Assembly: GCF_900107155.1 (NCBI RefSeq)
Contig: NZ_FNOX01000009.1
Span: 275,167 to 339,166, forward strand
DNA: 64,000 nt
From: Pseudomonas salomonii
GTDB lineage: Bacteria; Pseudomonadota; Gammaproteobacteria; Pseudomonadales; Pseudomonadaceae
Reading direction: 5' to 3'
A program made the translations under genes and the position numbers. Positions 42,968 through 51,041 of the stretch are shown piece by piece (positions within the stretch are counted from its first letter, which is position 1; each line of letters starts with the position of its first letter). A model generated the notes under the pieces. The model was not told the origin of the DNA. It worked only from the letters and a program-made list of their open reading frames with translations, and did not search any database.

Positions 42968-43735
42968 CTAGAATGGAATGGGGTCATCCCATTTAGGTGC
43001 AGGCACTTGTTTAAGAACGAAATGTTTCTTGTTGTCTATCATCCATTCCCAACCATCATGCGTGAGGCCGTATGTCTGATAGTCACCGTGCATGGTTTGC
43101 TCGACCCTGTGATTTGCCAACCCACGTTTCATTAAGGTGCGCAGCGCCATTGACGTTGCAATATTTGTAAAGCCCGCTTTCTCCATATCGCTTTTTATAA
43201 TGCCGATACTAATGAAGTCATCTGGAGAATCAGCATTGCCGCCAATCGCGGCCATAACCACGACCTCAATTTGATCCAAACCTTCGACTGGCTGAAGGAT
43301 CGAAGGATTAGCAGCGGTGTGAATTGACTCTTCTTTTTCAAGTAATGCTCTTAACTTCGCTGTAATGCTCTCTCTAAGAGAGACAAAGTCTCTTGGGGCA
43401 CCTGTTTTATACGTAATAATTGTTCGGTGTTGAATGTCAAACGGGAATCTCGTAGTTCTTTCATCGGAGCAGACTAGGACAACCTCTTTGTTCAGCGCTA
43501 TCGCGTAGCCTAACTCAAACCATACATTAGGGTTGTCGAGACTGATATCTGCGAGGCAGATGCGCGAGTCCCGAATACCTTTCTCAATGTCATGAATCGG
43601 GATAACTACCTGGGGGTCTCGGTCCACCCGGTATGGCTCAAGGTCCGCGTCATTGATGGCATGGGCGAAAATATCCTCGTATCGGCTATCGAATGCGCCG
43701 CCATCAAATGGTTGCATCACAAAACAGTGTGGCAT
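42968..43735 (-). CDS. Nucleoside 2-deoxyribosyltransferase-like fold plus winged helix protein (prophage cargo, defence candidate)
   Basis: 255 residues. N-terminal domain (1-115): CFVMQPFDGGAFDSRYEDIF, then SRICLADISLDNPNVWFELG with the invariant-type glutamate (E74) and D63, as in nucleoside deoxyribosyltransferase/TIR-like nucleotide-cleaving folds. C-terminal part (about 150-235) predicts a winged helix (IKSDMEKAGFTNIATSMALR, YQTYGLTHDGWEWM). It sits between G and protease genes, where Mu has nothing, is more AT-rich than its neighbours, has its own 200-base upstream gap and a good GGGAGAG ribosome site. Could kill or arrest on infection by cleaving nucleotides; a regulatory role is the alternative. 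Not shown. Confidence 0.75.
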   Translation of the reverse strand: MPHCFVMQPFDGGAFDSRYEDIFAHAINDADLEPYRVDRDPQVVIPIHDIEKGIRDSRICLADISLDNPNVWFELGYAIALNKEVVLVCSDERTTRFPFDIQHRTIITYKTGAPRDFVSLRESITAKLRALLEKEESIHTAANPSILQPVEGLDQIEVVVMAAIGGNADSPDDFISIGIIKSDMEKAGFTNIATSMALRTLMKRGLANHRVEQTMHGDYQTYGLTHDGWEWMIDNKKHFVLKQVPAPKWDDPIPF

Positions 43736-43935
43736 CGTCGTCTCTCCCTAGATATTTATTAGCCTGGCGATGCAGCGAGCTTCCGACTTTTGGGCAAAGC
43801 GCCATGCGTTACCCGCTAGGATGCTTTATTGCCGGGCCCTGAGCAAATCTAACGCGGGTCTAACGCCTTCTTATTACCTTGGCTGACCATGCGGGCCGAT
43901 CTGGCACGATCTCCGCCCCTACGAGATTTACGGTG

Positions 43936-44418
43936 TCATCCTTTTAACGGTTCCGTCAGATAGTTATTGATGATGAACAGCAGTTCGGTTTCATCGTCGG
44001 TAGATAGGCCCAAATACTCCCGCGCAGGAATATCACCCCATGGGATAGAGCTGCCCTTACTGGTTTTACCGGACGCACCTTTCTTTTGCCCGAACTGGTG
44101 AACCGCACCATAGGGCCGGTCTGTACCGAACGCCAACTCGACACTGGTGACTTGCTTACGCAAAGTGTCCTGGAGAGTGCCTTTCTCCCGAAGGATGCCT
44201 GTGCCTTTTTTCCTGGCCAGTGTCACAGGCGAGAGCGGCGCCCAGGGCGTGCCGTCGGGCGCGACCTTTTGGCGGAAGCGCTCGTCAGTGGACTGGTGGA
44301 GATATTCACCGATGTCATTAAGCGGTGTGGTGAAGTCGTCCAGACGGCGCGCCAAATCGTCCAGGGCTTTGCCAATCTCGCTGTTATCAATGACGACATC
44401 AAGCATTGCACCGGCCAT
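43936..44418 (-). CDS. Virion morphogenesis protein (Mu G, gp31-like)
   Basis: 160 residues: LDVVIDNSEIGKALDDLARR, VAPDGTPWAPLSPVTLARKK and RPYGAVHQFGQKKG, the signature of phage virion morphogenesis (tail completion) proteins. GGAG lies 6 bases before the ATG at 44418. The 200 bases downstream (43736-43935) hold no gene and separate it from the cargo gene; they contain two TCTAACGC repeats (43848 and 43859). Confidence 0.92.
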   Translation of the reverse strand: MAGAMLDVVIDNSEIGKALDDLARRLDDFTTPLNDIGEYLHQSTDERFRQKVAPDGTPWAPLSPVTLARKKGTGILREKGTLQDTLRKQVTSVELAFGTDRPYGAVHQFGQKKGASGKTSKGSSIPWGDIPAREYLGLSTDDETELLFIINNYLTEPLKG

Positions 44419-44427
44419 GGTGATCTC

Positions 44428-45705
44428 CTATTCAGGGCGGCTGTATAGCAGGACGCCAAGGCGAACCTGCTCCATGTATTCGGGGCTGTCTGCCTCTGGC
44501 ATAAAGGAACTGACTCCGGCCCAGCCATCGTCGCCGACTTCGAACACCGCCAGGGCCGTTGTAGGCTGGCCCTCGACTTTGAAGCGGCGCAGGTAACGGC
44601 GCCGGATTACGGCCTTGCTTTGACCCTCAAGCCACTCCAAACGGACCCAGATTTCGTCGGGGGCTTTCAAGGCGTCGGCCAGTAGAGGGAGTTCCCGCGC
44701 AATGCCGGAACGCTGTATGAGCAACGGACCCGTGGGAGTGTTGCTGAACAACCCCCGGCCAATCACCACGGCATCGCCAACCACGTCTTTGAACACTGCG
44801 GGCGCTGACTCTGTCGCGCCGAACTCGCCAAGGAATTGATCTAGGTACTGTTTGTCAGTTAGGCCTTCGGGTAACACCCGTGTTGCGGGAACTGTTCGAG
44901 GCGACGGCATGGCGGTTGATAGTCGACGGTTTGGAAGGCCCGATGTCGTGGCGCTGTATCTGGCACCTGGCACGGGATGGGGTATTGGGTCGTAGGCCCG
45001 CAACGGTGGCACGGCTGGAGCCAGGCGCGATTGACCAGGTGCGTACTCAAAGCCTGGGTCGATGCCCTTGGGCACCCGTACTGTGCGCGGACCATTAGGA
45101 CTGTTTTTGCCGATGACACGATCTTCCCACTCAATAGCTGGCGCGGGACCAATCGTCAGGCCTTGGCGTTCCACATCTCTGGCCGAGGCCATGAACTTCT
45201 TGCACTTGCAGCCCCAGCCGTTTTGCGGCGTGTGCGTCGCCCACCATGGATCATCCAGCGGTAGCGTGATTCCGTTCCAGGACAAGTGCATTGGACGCGG
45301 GTGTGCGCTGTCACCATGCCGGTAGATGCCGTAGGGACGGCGCTTGCGTAACTCTGGGTCTGCCATCTGTTCTTCACGACCAGCGTTATAGGACTGACGC
45401 AAGTTGGTTTCCCAAATGACGTTGGTACGCCAACCATGCTCGCCCTGGTACTGCCAGCCATGTTTGCCCACGACCTTGTCGAAATCTTTTCGGAACTGTT
45501 CCAGGGAAGTGCCAGCGGCAATGGACTTTTCTACAGCGCCGCGCAGGTCGGTGAGCAGATCGCGCTTGGCGCCGCCGGCCACGACAAAAGCGTAGTCGTG
45601 CTCGGCAGCGTACACGTCCGTCCAGGAACGAGTAGGTAAATCAACTTTTCCACTGAAATAGTTAATTTGTTCTTTGAATGGAAGCGAGCCGTGAGAAACT
45701 GCCAT
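44428..45705 (-). CDS. Minor head protein, Mu F (gp30)-like
   Basis: 425 residues. Phage head morphogenesis (SPP1 gp7-like) domain in the first 180: INYFSGKVDLPTRSWTDVYA, WRTNVIWETNLRQSYNAGRE, HPRPMHLSWNGITLPLDDPW, GWGCKCKKF. The C-terminal 130 residues carry a separate domain (DEIWVRLEWLEGQSKAVIRR YL-type) often seen on Mu-like gp30, related to polymorphic-toxin-like barrels. Injected or portal-associated head protein. Start divergent from the cargo gene at 45742. Confidence 0.9.
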   Translation of the reverse strand: MAVSHGSLPFKEQINYFSGKVDLPTRSWTDVYAAEHDYAFVVAGGAKRDLLTDLRGAVEKSIAAGTSLEQFRKDFDKVVGKHGWQYQGEHGWRTNVIWETNLRQSYNAGREEQMADPELRKRRPYGIYRHGDSAHPRPMHLSWNGITLPLDDPWWATHTPQNGWGCKCKKFMASARDVERQGLTIGPAPAIEWEDRVIGKNSPNGPRTVRVPKGIDPGFEYAPGQSRLAPAVPPLRAYDPIPHPVPGARYSATTSGLPNRRLSTAMPSPRTVPATRVLPEGLTDKQYLDQFLGEFGATESAPAVFKDVVGDAVVIGRGLFSNTPTGPLLIQRSGIARELPLLADALKAPDEIWVRLEWLEGQSKAVIRRRYLRRFKVEGQPTTALAVFEVGDDGWAGVSSFMPEADSPEYMEQVRLGVLLYSRPE

Positions 45706-45741
45706 TATGGTTACTCGCTCAAATACCTAAAGGAATGGAAA

Positions 45742-46038
45742 GTGATTACAAAAGACGACATCAAGGTAGCTCACGATTTGTGGTTTCAATCAAAGGAACG
45801 CACCCAGCTAGCCCTAGGAAAACTAGAAATTGTTCGGCGTGCCATGCGTGAACTTACTCAAAGCTTCAAGACCAACACCGTTACTGTTTCGTCTGTGAGT
45901 ACGTTTGAACAGGCACTTGAGGGTGCAACTCAAGAGCTGCATAGTGCTGTCCAAGAACAGGACCGTACCGAGCGTCAATATTCATTGCTGCGTAATGAAT
46001 TTGATGAGCAATCTAGCAACACGTCACAACCCTCTTAA
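45742..46038 (+). CDS. Small helical protein on the opposite strand inside the head operon (cargo)
   Basis: 98 residues if the GTG at 45742 is used (AAGGAA about 6 bases before it); a TTG at 45667 would lengthen it but overlap the gp30 start. The sequence is almost all helix (DIKVAHDLWFQSKERTQLAL ... LEGATQELHSAVQEQDRTER). It fills the gap between portal and gp30, points against them, overlaps the portal stop by 15 bases, and is richer in A+T than its surroundings. Function not recognised. Confidence 0.6.
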   Translation: MITKDDIKVAHDLWFQSKERTQLALGKLEIVRRAMRELTQSFKTNTVTVSSVSTFEQALEGATQELHSAVQEQDRTERQYSLLRNEFDEQSSNTSQPS

Positions 46039-47580
46039 GATGTCATCACGCCCAGCCAGGCTGGCAGCGGTAAGCCCATCAGCTATGGCATCTGCTAACT
46101 GGCTGGTGGTCATCGCCGGATAGGTTTCAATCAACCGATCCCGAAACTCTTCCAGGCTATGAACAGTGTCGAGCAGTTCCTTGATCTGCTCGACCATGTC
46201 ATCCAGATACACCCCAACAGTTCGTTCCATCGTCCGCACCTGGTTATCCACGATATCCGGTATCACCACCGGCCTGGCGGGCGCCTGCTCTCTGTTGGCC
46301 GCCTGCGCGAGTACCGGAGCAGCAACTGGCGCAACAACGCCCAACAGATCAGCACCAGCGGCCGGAGCCGGGATATTCAACTTGTCGCGGATAACCGACT
46401 GTTCAACCTTCAACCCCAACGGCACCAGCTTTTCCAGCGCTTCGATCAGGATCTTGGCGTTTTCGGGTTTGGGTACGTCGAGAATCAGTCGTGGATACGG
46501 CCGACCTGGTGCAAAGTTCAGATCGCACCAGGGGCGCACAAAATAACGGTTCAGCGTATTGGATTCGGCCTTGGCGTCGGCTTGCAGCAGGTCCAGACGA
46601 ACCTCGTTATGGATCGTCGCCTGGGCCTGGCTGGAGCCATCGTCAGTAGACATGGTTTGACCGACCACGGCTTTACTAACCTGCTTATCCCACCACTCGG
46701 CCAGCCCCTTGAAGAAGTCACCAGCGCCGGTCACGTTCGCCGCCTGGGTGAAGTCGATGCGCATGCTGTCAGGGATTACCGCCGCCGCATCGCTGCCCAG
46801 GTTGGCCACCGCCGACATGAGCGTGGCGATATCGTCCTTGCTGGCACCGGGTCCGTAGCGACCTACACGCATGGGCATGCCGAAGATATCGGCGAAGCCC
46901 ATCCAATCCTTCCAGGTCCAGGCTTTACACATGTAGCCAACCGCTGCCAGGCGCGCCAGGCCGCCCCGGATCGGCAGCCCCGAACGGATGCGCGGCAGGT
47001 GGACAATGAACTTGTACGGTGCCAAAGGAACGCCATTGACCATGTCCACTTCATCCAGGAGACGCAGCTCCCGCCCGGTGTCGCGGTCGAATTGGAAGAA
47101 GCGCTGGTCCCGTGGTTCAAAGCGCGATGGGTTCCAAGTCTTGCCGCTCCGGTCCCACATGATTTCGGAGACGGCATAGCCTTTGCCCATAGCGTCGGTC
47201 AGGTCGGCTTGCAGTTCGCCGAACTCGGGGGAGTCGACTATCTCCTTGAGTTGGTCGGCCCGGCGCACGTCCTCGGCATCGTCGCTGGCGGCTTCCACGC
47301 GGATGGCCAAGCCGGACACGGCCAGTTTCCGAGTGCCTAACACTGAGGCGTAATGCAGGTCTCGTTCTTCCATTTCCTCGGCAAGGGTCAAGTAGTCGTG
47401 GGCTGAACCTTCGGCGGCCGCCTGCAGGATGGCGGCAAGGCGACCGGGTGTCAGGCCGCTGGCCACCGACTGGTGCCAAACCTGGCGTATGCCAGTAGTG
47501 CGGGCTGCGGCCAGCTCTTCGGTGAGTTTGTCGTATTGGATCGGTCGACCGAACTGGTCAACGATTTTAGATTCAGCCAT
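46024..47580 (-). CDS. Portal protein (Mu gp29-like, DUF935)
   Basis: 518 residues. DUF935 portal family: LTPGRLAAILQAAAEGSAHD YLTLAEEMEERD-type text, ASVLGTRKLAVSGL, then GYMCKAWTWKDWMGFADIFG and LDLLQADAKAESNTLNRYFV. Dodecameric DNA gate of the head. ATG at 47580 overlaps the terminase stop (TAATG). Confidence 0.94.
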   Translation of the reverse strand: MAESKIVDQFGRPIQYDKLTEELAAARTTGIRQVWHQSVASGLTPGRLAAILQAAAEGSAHDYLTLAEEMEERDLHYASVLGTRKLAVSGLAIRVEAASDDAEDVRRADQLKEIVDSPEFGELQADLTDAMGKGYAVSEIMWDRSGKTWNPSRFEPRDQRFFQFDRDTGRELRLLDEVDMVNGVPLAPYKFIVHLPRIRSGLPIRGGLARLAAVGYMCKAWTWKDWMGFADIFGMPMRVGRYGPGASKDDIATLMSAVANLGSDAAAVIPDSMRIDFTQAANVTGAGDFFKGLAEWWDKQVSKAVVGQTMSTDDGSSQAQATIHNEVRLDLLQADAKAESNTLNRYFVRPWCDLNFAPGRPYPRLILDVPKPENAKILIEALEKLVPLGLKVEQSVIRDKLNIPAPAAGADLLGVVAPVAAPVLAQAANREQAPARPVVIPDIVDNQVRTMERTVGVYLDDMVEQIKELLDTVHSLEEFRDRLIETYPAMTTSQLADAIADGLTAASLAGRDDILRGL

Positions 47581-49133
47581 TACCAAATGCCTTTTTTGGA
47601 GCGCCAACCGGCGCCGATCTGGATCTCGCGATCATGTTGGGACGCGGGCTGGACTCGGTGATACTCGATGATCTCGACTTCCTGGCGGGACGCGTAGTCG
47701 GCCAGTACGGCGGCGATACCGGCGTCGCCGTGGCGCTTGGGGCCAGCCTTTTCGCCTTTCTCGTTGGTGCGCTTTTCCGGGATGCGGGCCACGCCCTTGA
47801 CCATACGAAAGGCGCGCACGTCGCTGACCACGTCTTTGTCGGCCGGGATGTCGTAGAAGGTGTCGTCTTCCAGGGCCGCCTTGAACGGCGGCATGTTGTC
47901 GCGATACCAGCCCTCGGTGAGCATCACCCGTTCAATACGGTTGAAGCCGAATTCGATGGCTGTTTCTTCCGACAATTGCGAGCCGTTACCCCTGGCATCG
48001 TCGGCACCCTTACGTAGATTCGGCAGGCGCCGAAGGATGTAGAACTTGATCTGCGACTGTTGCTTGAACGGGACGTTACGCAGCTCGACCACAAAGGGCG
48101 TGCGCTTGCGCAGGTTCTGTTCCTTGAGCAGCGGCCAGATGACAGAGAGGTCGCCGGAGCGAGCGAAGTCCATGCCATAGAAGCTCTCAACGTCCAGCGG
48201 GATAGCTGAAAGCAGTGGGAGCAAATGCTCCTCGCACCACTCCAGGGACTCGGCGAGCCGCAGGTGTTCAGGGATGGTTTCGTAACCTTGCGGATACGCC
48301 AGGCGCAGTACCGGTACGGCGCGGTTACTGCGTTTCTCGACCAGGGCCATGCTGAGAAAGGCGCCGCCGCCCTGGGACGGTACGCAATCAAGCTCCTCAT
48401 CGGCAGCATCGCCGTAGAAGTCGTAGACGTCCTCAACCCACGCGGCTTCTTCCTCGGGCTTGTATTCAATGCCCTTGCGCAGGCATACCCGGTTGTAGAG
48501 CCCATCGGCGACAGCGTCGCGGAACGGACAACGGAACAACATGCCCTTACGCTTGCCTGCCCGGATATCGTTGATCAGTTCATTAAACGCGTTCTCGGTG
48601 CCATCGTGGGTGCTGATCACATGGACTTCACCGCCCCAGATCAACAGTGCTAACGCAGCTTTCAGCAGCTCGGCCAAGTCCTGGTGAAACGCCGCTTCAT
48701 CAATCACGACCACGCCCTGACGCCCCCGAAGGTTGGACGGGCGGCTGGTCAGCGCGACGATGCGGTGGCCGGTGGGAAACGTAATGGTGTAGGTCTTGAT
48801 GTGCTTGTCGGGGTCGCTGTCGGGCCAGATGCCTTCTTCTATTTCTTCCGCCGCGTAGTTGTAGGCTCGTGCCCACATGGCGCATGCCTGGATGTATTCC
48901 ACGGTCATGTCCTGGTTGTAGCCCAGGTAGTAGACCGTCTGGCCACCCGCCGATTTTTCGCTGGCAGCCACCAGAACGTTGTCTGCCGCTTCGGCCCAGG
49001 TGAGGCCAATACGCCGGGACTTCTCGCCGACCTTGAGCGGGGCGCGGATACCTATCCATTTTTTCTGGTACTTGAGAAGGACTGATGGCGCAATGATGCT
49101 TGCAGTGTTTTCAAGCACAACGGGAAGGCTCAT
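47580..49133 (-). CDS. Terminase large subunit (Mu gp28-like)
   Basis: 517 residues. ATPase half: KVGEKSRRIGLTWAEAADN (Walker A-like, 35-50) and GVVVIDEAAFHQDLA (Walker B, about 150). Nuclease half: ESFYGMDFARSGDLSV with a catalytic-type aspartate. Packages DNA headful from transposed copies. I chose the ATG at 49133 (MSLPVVLENTASIIAPS) with AAAAGG upstream; a GTG at 49142 is in frame. Confidence 0.95.
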   Translation of the reverse strand: MSLPVVLENTASIIAPSVLLKYQKKWIGIRAPLKVGEKSRRIGLTWAEAADNVLVAASEKSAGGQTVYYLGYNQDMTVEYIQACAMWARAYNYAAEEIEEGIWPDSDPDKHIKTYTITFPTGHRIVALTSRPSNLRGRQGVVVIDEAAFHQDLAELLKAALALLIWGGEVHVISTHDGTENAFNELINDIRAGKRKGMLFRCPFRDAVADGLYNRVCLRKGIEYKPEEEAAWVEDVYDFYGDAADEELDCVPSQGGGAFLSMALVEKRSNRAVPVLRLAYPQGYETIPEHLRLAESLEWCEEHLLPLLSAIPLDVESFYGMDFARSGDLSVIWPLLKEQNLRKRTPFVVELRNVPFKQQSQIKFYILRRLPNLRKGADDARGNGSQLSEETAIEFGFNRIERVMLTEGWYRDNMPPFKAALEDDTFYDIPADKDVVSDVRAFRMVKGVARIPEKRTNEKGEKAGPKRHGDAGIAAVLADYASRQEVEIIEYHRVQPASQHDREIQIGAGWRSKKGIW

Positions 49134-49192
49134 GCTATGCACCTTTTAACCCGTTGCACCATTCGGCTGATTAGGCTCAAAGGAGATGACTG

Positions 49193-49678
49193 ATGATTGA
49201 CTGGGTTGCTGCCGCATTTACAAGCGCGAAAACTGCGGGCGACATAGCCAAAAGCTTGATCACTTTGCGTGATGAAGACCTTGTAAGGGGTCGAGTAATG
49301 GATCTGACGAGCACCTTGATGGATCTGCAGCAGCAAATGATGCAGGGTCAGATGGAGCAAATTGAATTGATCAGTAAAATTGCGAGCTTGGAAGAGGAGC
49401 TTAGAACAGCCAAGCAAAAATCTGATGTACTCGGCCGCTATGAGTTGTTGGCCCTTAGTCCAGGACAGGTTGTTTACACTCTGAAGCCACAATTTAAAGA
49501 TGTTGAACCCGACCATTTCTGCTGCACCAATTGCTACGATATGGGGAGAAGGTCTGTTCTCAAACCACAAAACCAACTTGGTGGTACATGGATAAAATAC
49601 ATATGCCCAGCATGTTCCAATGCAATTGGCGTGATTGTCGGAGCCCTGCCAGAATCGATGCGAGGTAAGACGAGATAA
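49193..49678 (+). CDS. Coiled-coil and zinc-ribbon protein on the opposite strand between packaging genes (cargo)
   Basis: 161 residues. The N-terminal half is helical and coiled-coil-like (MDLQQQMMQGQMEQIELISK, ASLEEELRTAKQKSDVLGRY); the C-terminal half holds two CxxC pairs (CTNC near 110 and CPAC near 140), a likely zinc ribbon. AAAGGAG lies 7 bases before the ATG. Proteins of this build, often beginning MIDWV.AA..SAKTAGDIAK, are scattered in proteobacterial prophages; function unknown. It is transcribed against the packaging operon and is AT-richer. Confidence 0.8.
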   Translation: MIDWVAAAFTSAKTAGDIAKSLITLRDEDLVRGRVMDLTSTLMDLQQQMMQGQMEQIELISKIASLEEELRTAKQKSDVLGRYELLALSPGQVVYTLKPQFKDVEPDHFCCTNCYDMGRRSVLKPQNQLGGTWIKYICPACSNAIGVIVGALPESMRGKTR

Positions 49679-49686
49679 CAAAATAC

Positions 49687-50199
49687 TCATCCCGCCATCC
49701 CCAGAATTTCGCGGCGGATCTCGTCAACCGTCGCTTGATTCAAACCACCTTTCTTAGCGATTTTTTCAATACGAGATGCTGCCGCCTCGGCCTTATCTCG
49801 GAACTCGGCTTGCCATTTTTTCTGCACCACCGAGGCCTTGCCCAATTCAGCCACAGCCTTGGCCACCTTGGGCAAGTCCATCTGGTCGCCGTTGCTCATC
49901 AGCAGTTTGAACAGATGCTCCTGAACCAAACGCATCAGCGCCTCATTGACGGCGCCTTCCTCATCCGGCGCAGCCGCCACCACAGCACGGGCTTGCTCGC
50001 TCGCCATCTTCAAGGCCGAGAGCTTGGACTCGAAGTCCTGGCCATAGCGATGCAGCGCTGACTTGCTGATCGAAAAACCCTGGGTCGACAACTCGTTGGC
50101 CAGGGCTTCGTAGTCGCTGAAGTTGTTTTCGGCCAGAGCCTTGTCGAGCCAGTTTTTAACCGACTTAGGCAGACTGGCGACTTTGCTGCGCGGTGGCAT
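49687..50199 (-). CDS. DNA-packaging protein, small terminase-like (Mu gp27, DUF3486)
   Basis: 170 residues. MPPRSKVASLPKSVKNWLDK then FSDYEALANELSTQGFSISK is the DNA-binding helix-turn-helix front of DUF3486; the rest is a long helical oligomerisation part. Probably recognises phage DNA for the gp28 terminase. ATG at 50199; the frame is open to 50274 but there lies inside the previous gene. Confidence 0.92.
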   Translation of the reverse strand: MPPRSKVASLPKSVKNWLDKALAENNFSDYEALANELSTQGFSISKSALHRYGQDFESKLSALKMASEQARAVVAAAPDEEGAVNEALMRLVQEHLFKLLMSNGDQMDLPKVAKAVAELGKASVVQKKWQAEFRDKAEAAASRIEKIAKKGGLNQATVDEIRREILGMAG

Positions 50200-50203
50200 G
50201 GGG

Positions 50204-50515
50204 TCAGCTCCAGTATTTTTCTGGGCGGGCAATGCCTGGATTACAGTCGATGGTGTACTCGGCCACGTCGACACCGTAGTGGGTCAAGCCGCAGATCCAT
50301 GCGCCACTCGACTGCTTCTTCAAGGTTGCCAAGCTGCGGTCGGCCAGGTAGTCCAGTTCGCGTCGCAGTTCCAAGGTGGTGACGTCCGGGATGATTCCCT
50401 GGATGGCCGACAACACAAGCGCTTCATGGGGATCAATTGGGCGCGCCGTGTTAAGCGTCAGGATGATGTACCAACGCAGGGATTCCCGGCGCACCTTGGC
50501 TGGATCAATGTTCAT
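50204..50515 (-). CDS. Mu gp26-like small protein (winged-helix-like)
   Basis: 103 residues: NIDPAKVRRESLRWYIILTL then LRRELDYLADRSLATLKK and WICGLTHYGVDVAEYTIDC. The pattern fits a winged-helix fold; homologues sit before the packaging genes in Mu-like phages. Function unknown. Overlaps the DUF2730 gene by ATGA. Confidence 0.85.
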   Translation of the reverse strand: MNIDPAKVRRESLRWYIILTLNTARPIDPHEALVLSAIQGIIPDVTTLELRRELDYLADRSLATLKKQSSGAWICGLTHYGVDVAEYTIDCNPGIARPEKYWS

Positions 50516-50823
50516 GGGCGTAGTCCTTTGAGTTGAACGTTTTCTAGCTTGAGCGCCAGGCCATCAAGCTTGGATTCGATAATGGATTGGTTACGTACCC
50601 AGTCCTCGCGGCGGACGTAGTGCAAAGGCATATCGCCGCGCAGTCGCTCCATGCCGATCTCGACCTGGCGCAATCGCTCGCTATCCTTGTCCACGATGGC
50701 GAAGCGTTGATCCAGGCGCCGCTCCATTTGCACCAAGAGCATTTTCATCACGCCCACAAAGGCGCCGAGGATGGTCACGGCAATACTGATCATCTGCCAC
50801 ACCGGCATCTCTAGTGTCGTCAT
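50512..50823 (-). CDS. DUF2730 membrane protein (Mu gp25-like)
   Basis: 103 residues. One N-terminal membrane helix (MISIAVTILGAFVGVMKMLL) and a coiled-coil tail (RLRQVEIGMERLRGDMPLHY ... LDGLALKLENVQLKGL). I chose the ATG at 50823, which overlaps the stop of the DksA-like gene (TGATG); the frame is open to 50919. Function unknown. Confidence 0.85.
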   Translation of the reverse strand: MTTLEMPVWQMISIAVTILGAFVGVMKMLLVQMERRLDQRFAIVDKDSERLRQVEIGMERLRGDMPLHYVRREDWVRNQSIIESKLDGLALKLENVQLKGLRP

Positions 50824-51041
50824 CAGCGCTTGCTCCTTTCGCGGTGCGTTTGGCACTGCGCGCAACGCTGCACACCTGGGATGGCCTGGCGCCTGCTTTC
50901 CGGGATGGGCATGTCGCAATCAGCTACCTGACAGAACTCGGCCGAGGGGCCTTCTAATACTTCTTGCTGTGCCAAATGAATCGCTAAAGCGCTTTCGTTG
51001 TGCAGAGCTTCCAGCTTGCTGGCGTAGTCACTTGCTTTCAT
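50823..51041 (-). CDS. TraR/DksA-type C4 zinc-finger protein
   Basis: 72 residues: helical start, then FCQVADCDMPIPESRRQAIP and RCAQC, the four-cysteine finger and PIPE.RR...PG block of the TraR/DksA family. Such phage proteins bind RNA polymerase in the secondary channel without ppGpp. Lies between the spanin genes and DUF2730, as in many Mu-like phages. Confidence 0.9.
   Translation of the reverse strand: MKASDYASKLEALHNESALAIHLAQQEVLEGPSAEFCQVADCDMPIPESRRQAIPGVQRCAQCQTHRERSKR

Noticed and set aside
43736..43935. Possible retron non-coding RNA or small gene upstream of the deoxyribosyltransferase-like gene
   Set aside because: No reverse transcriptase gene lies near, no long paired arms are visible, and no open frame is supported. 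Treated as promoter and spacer.
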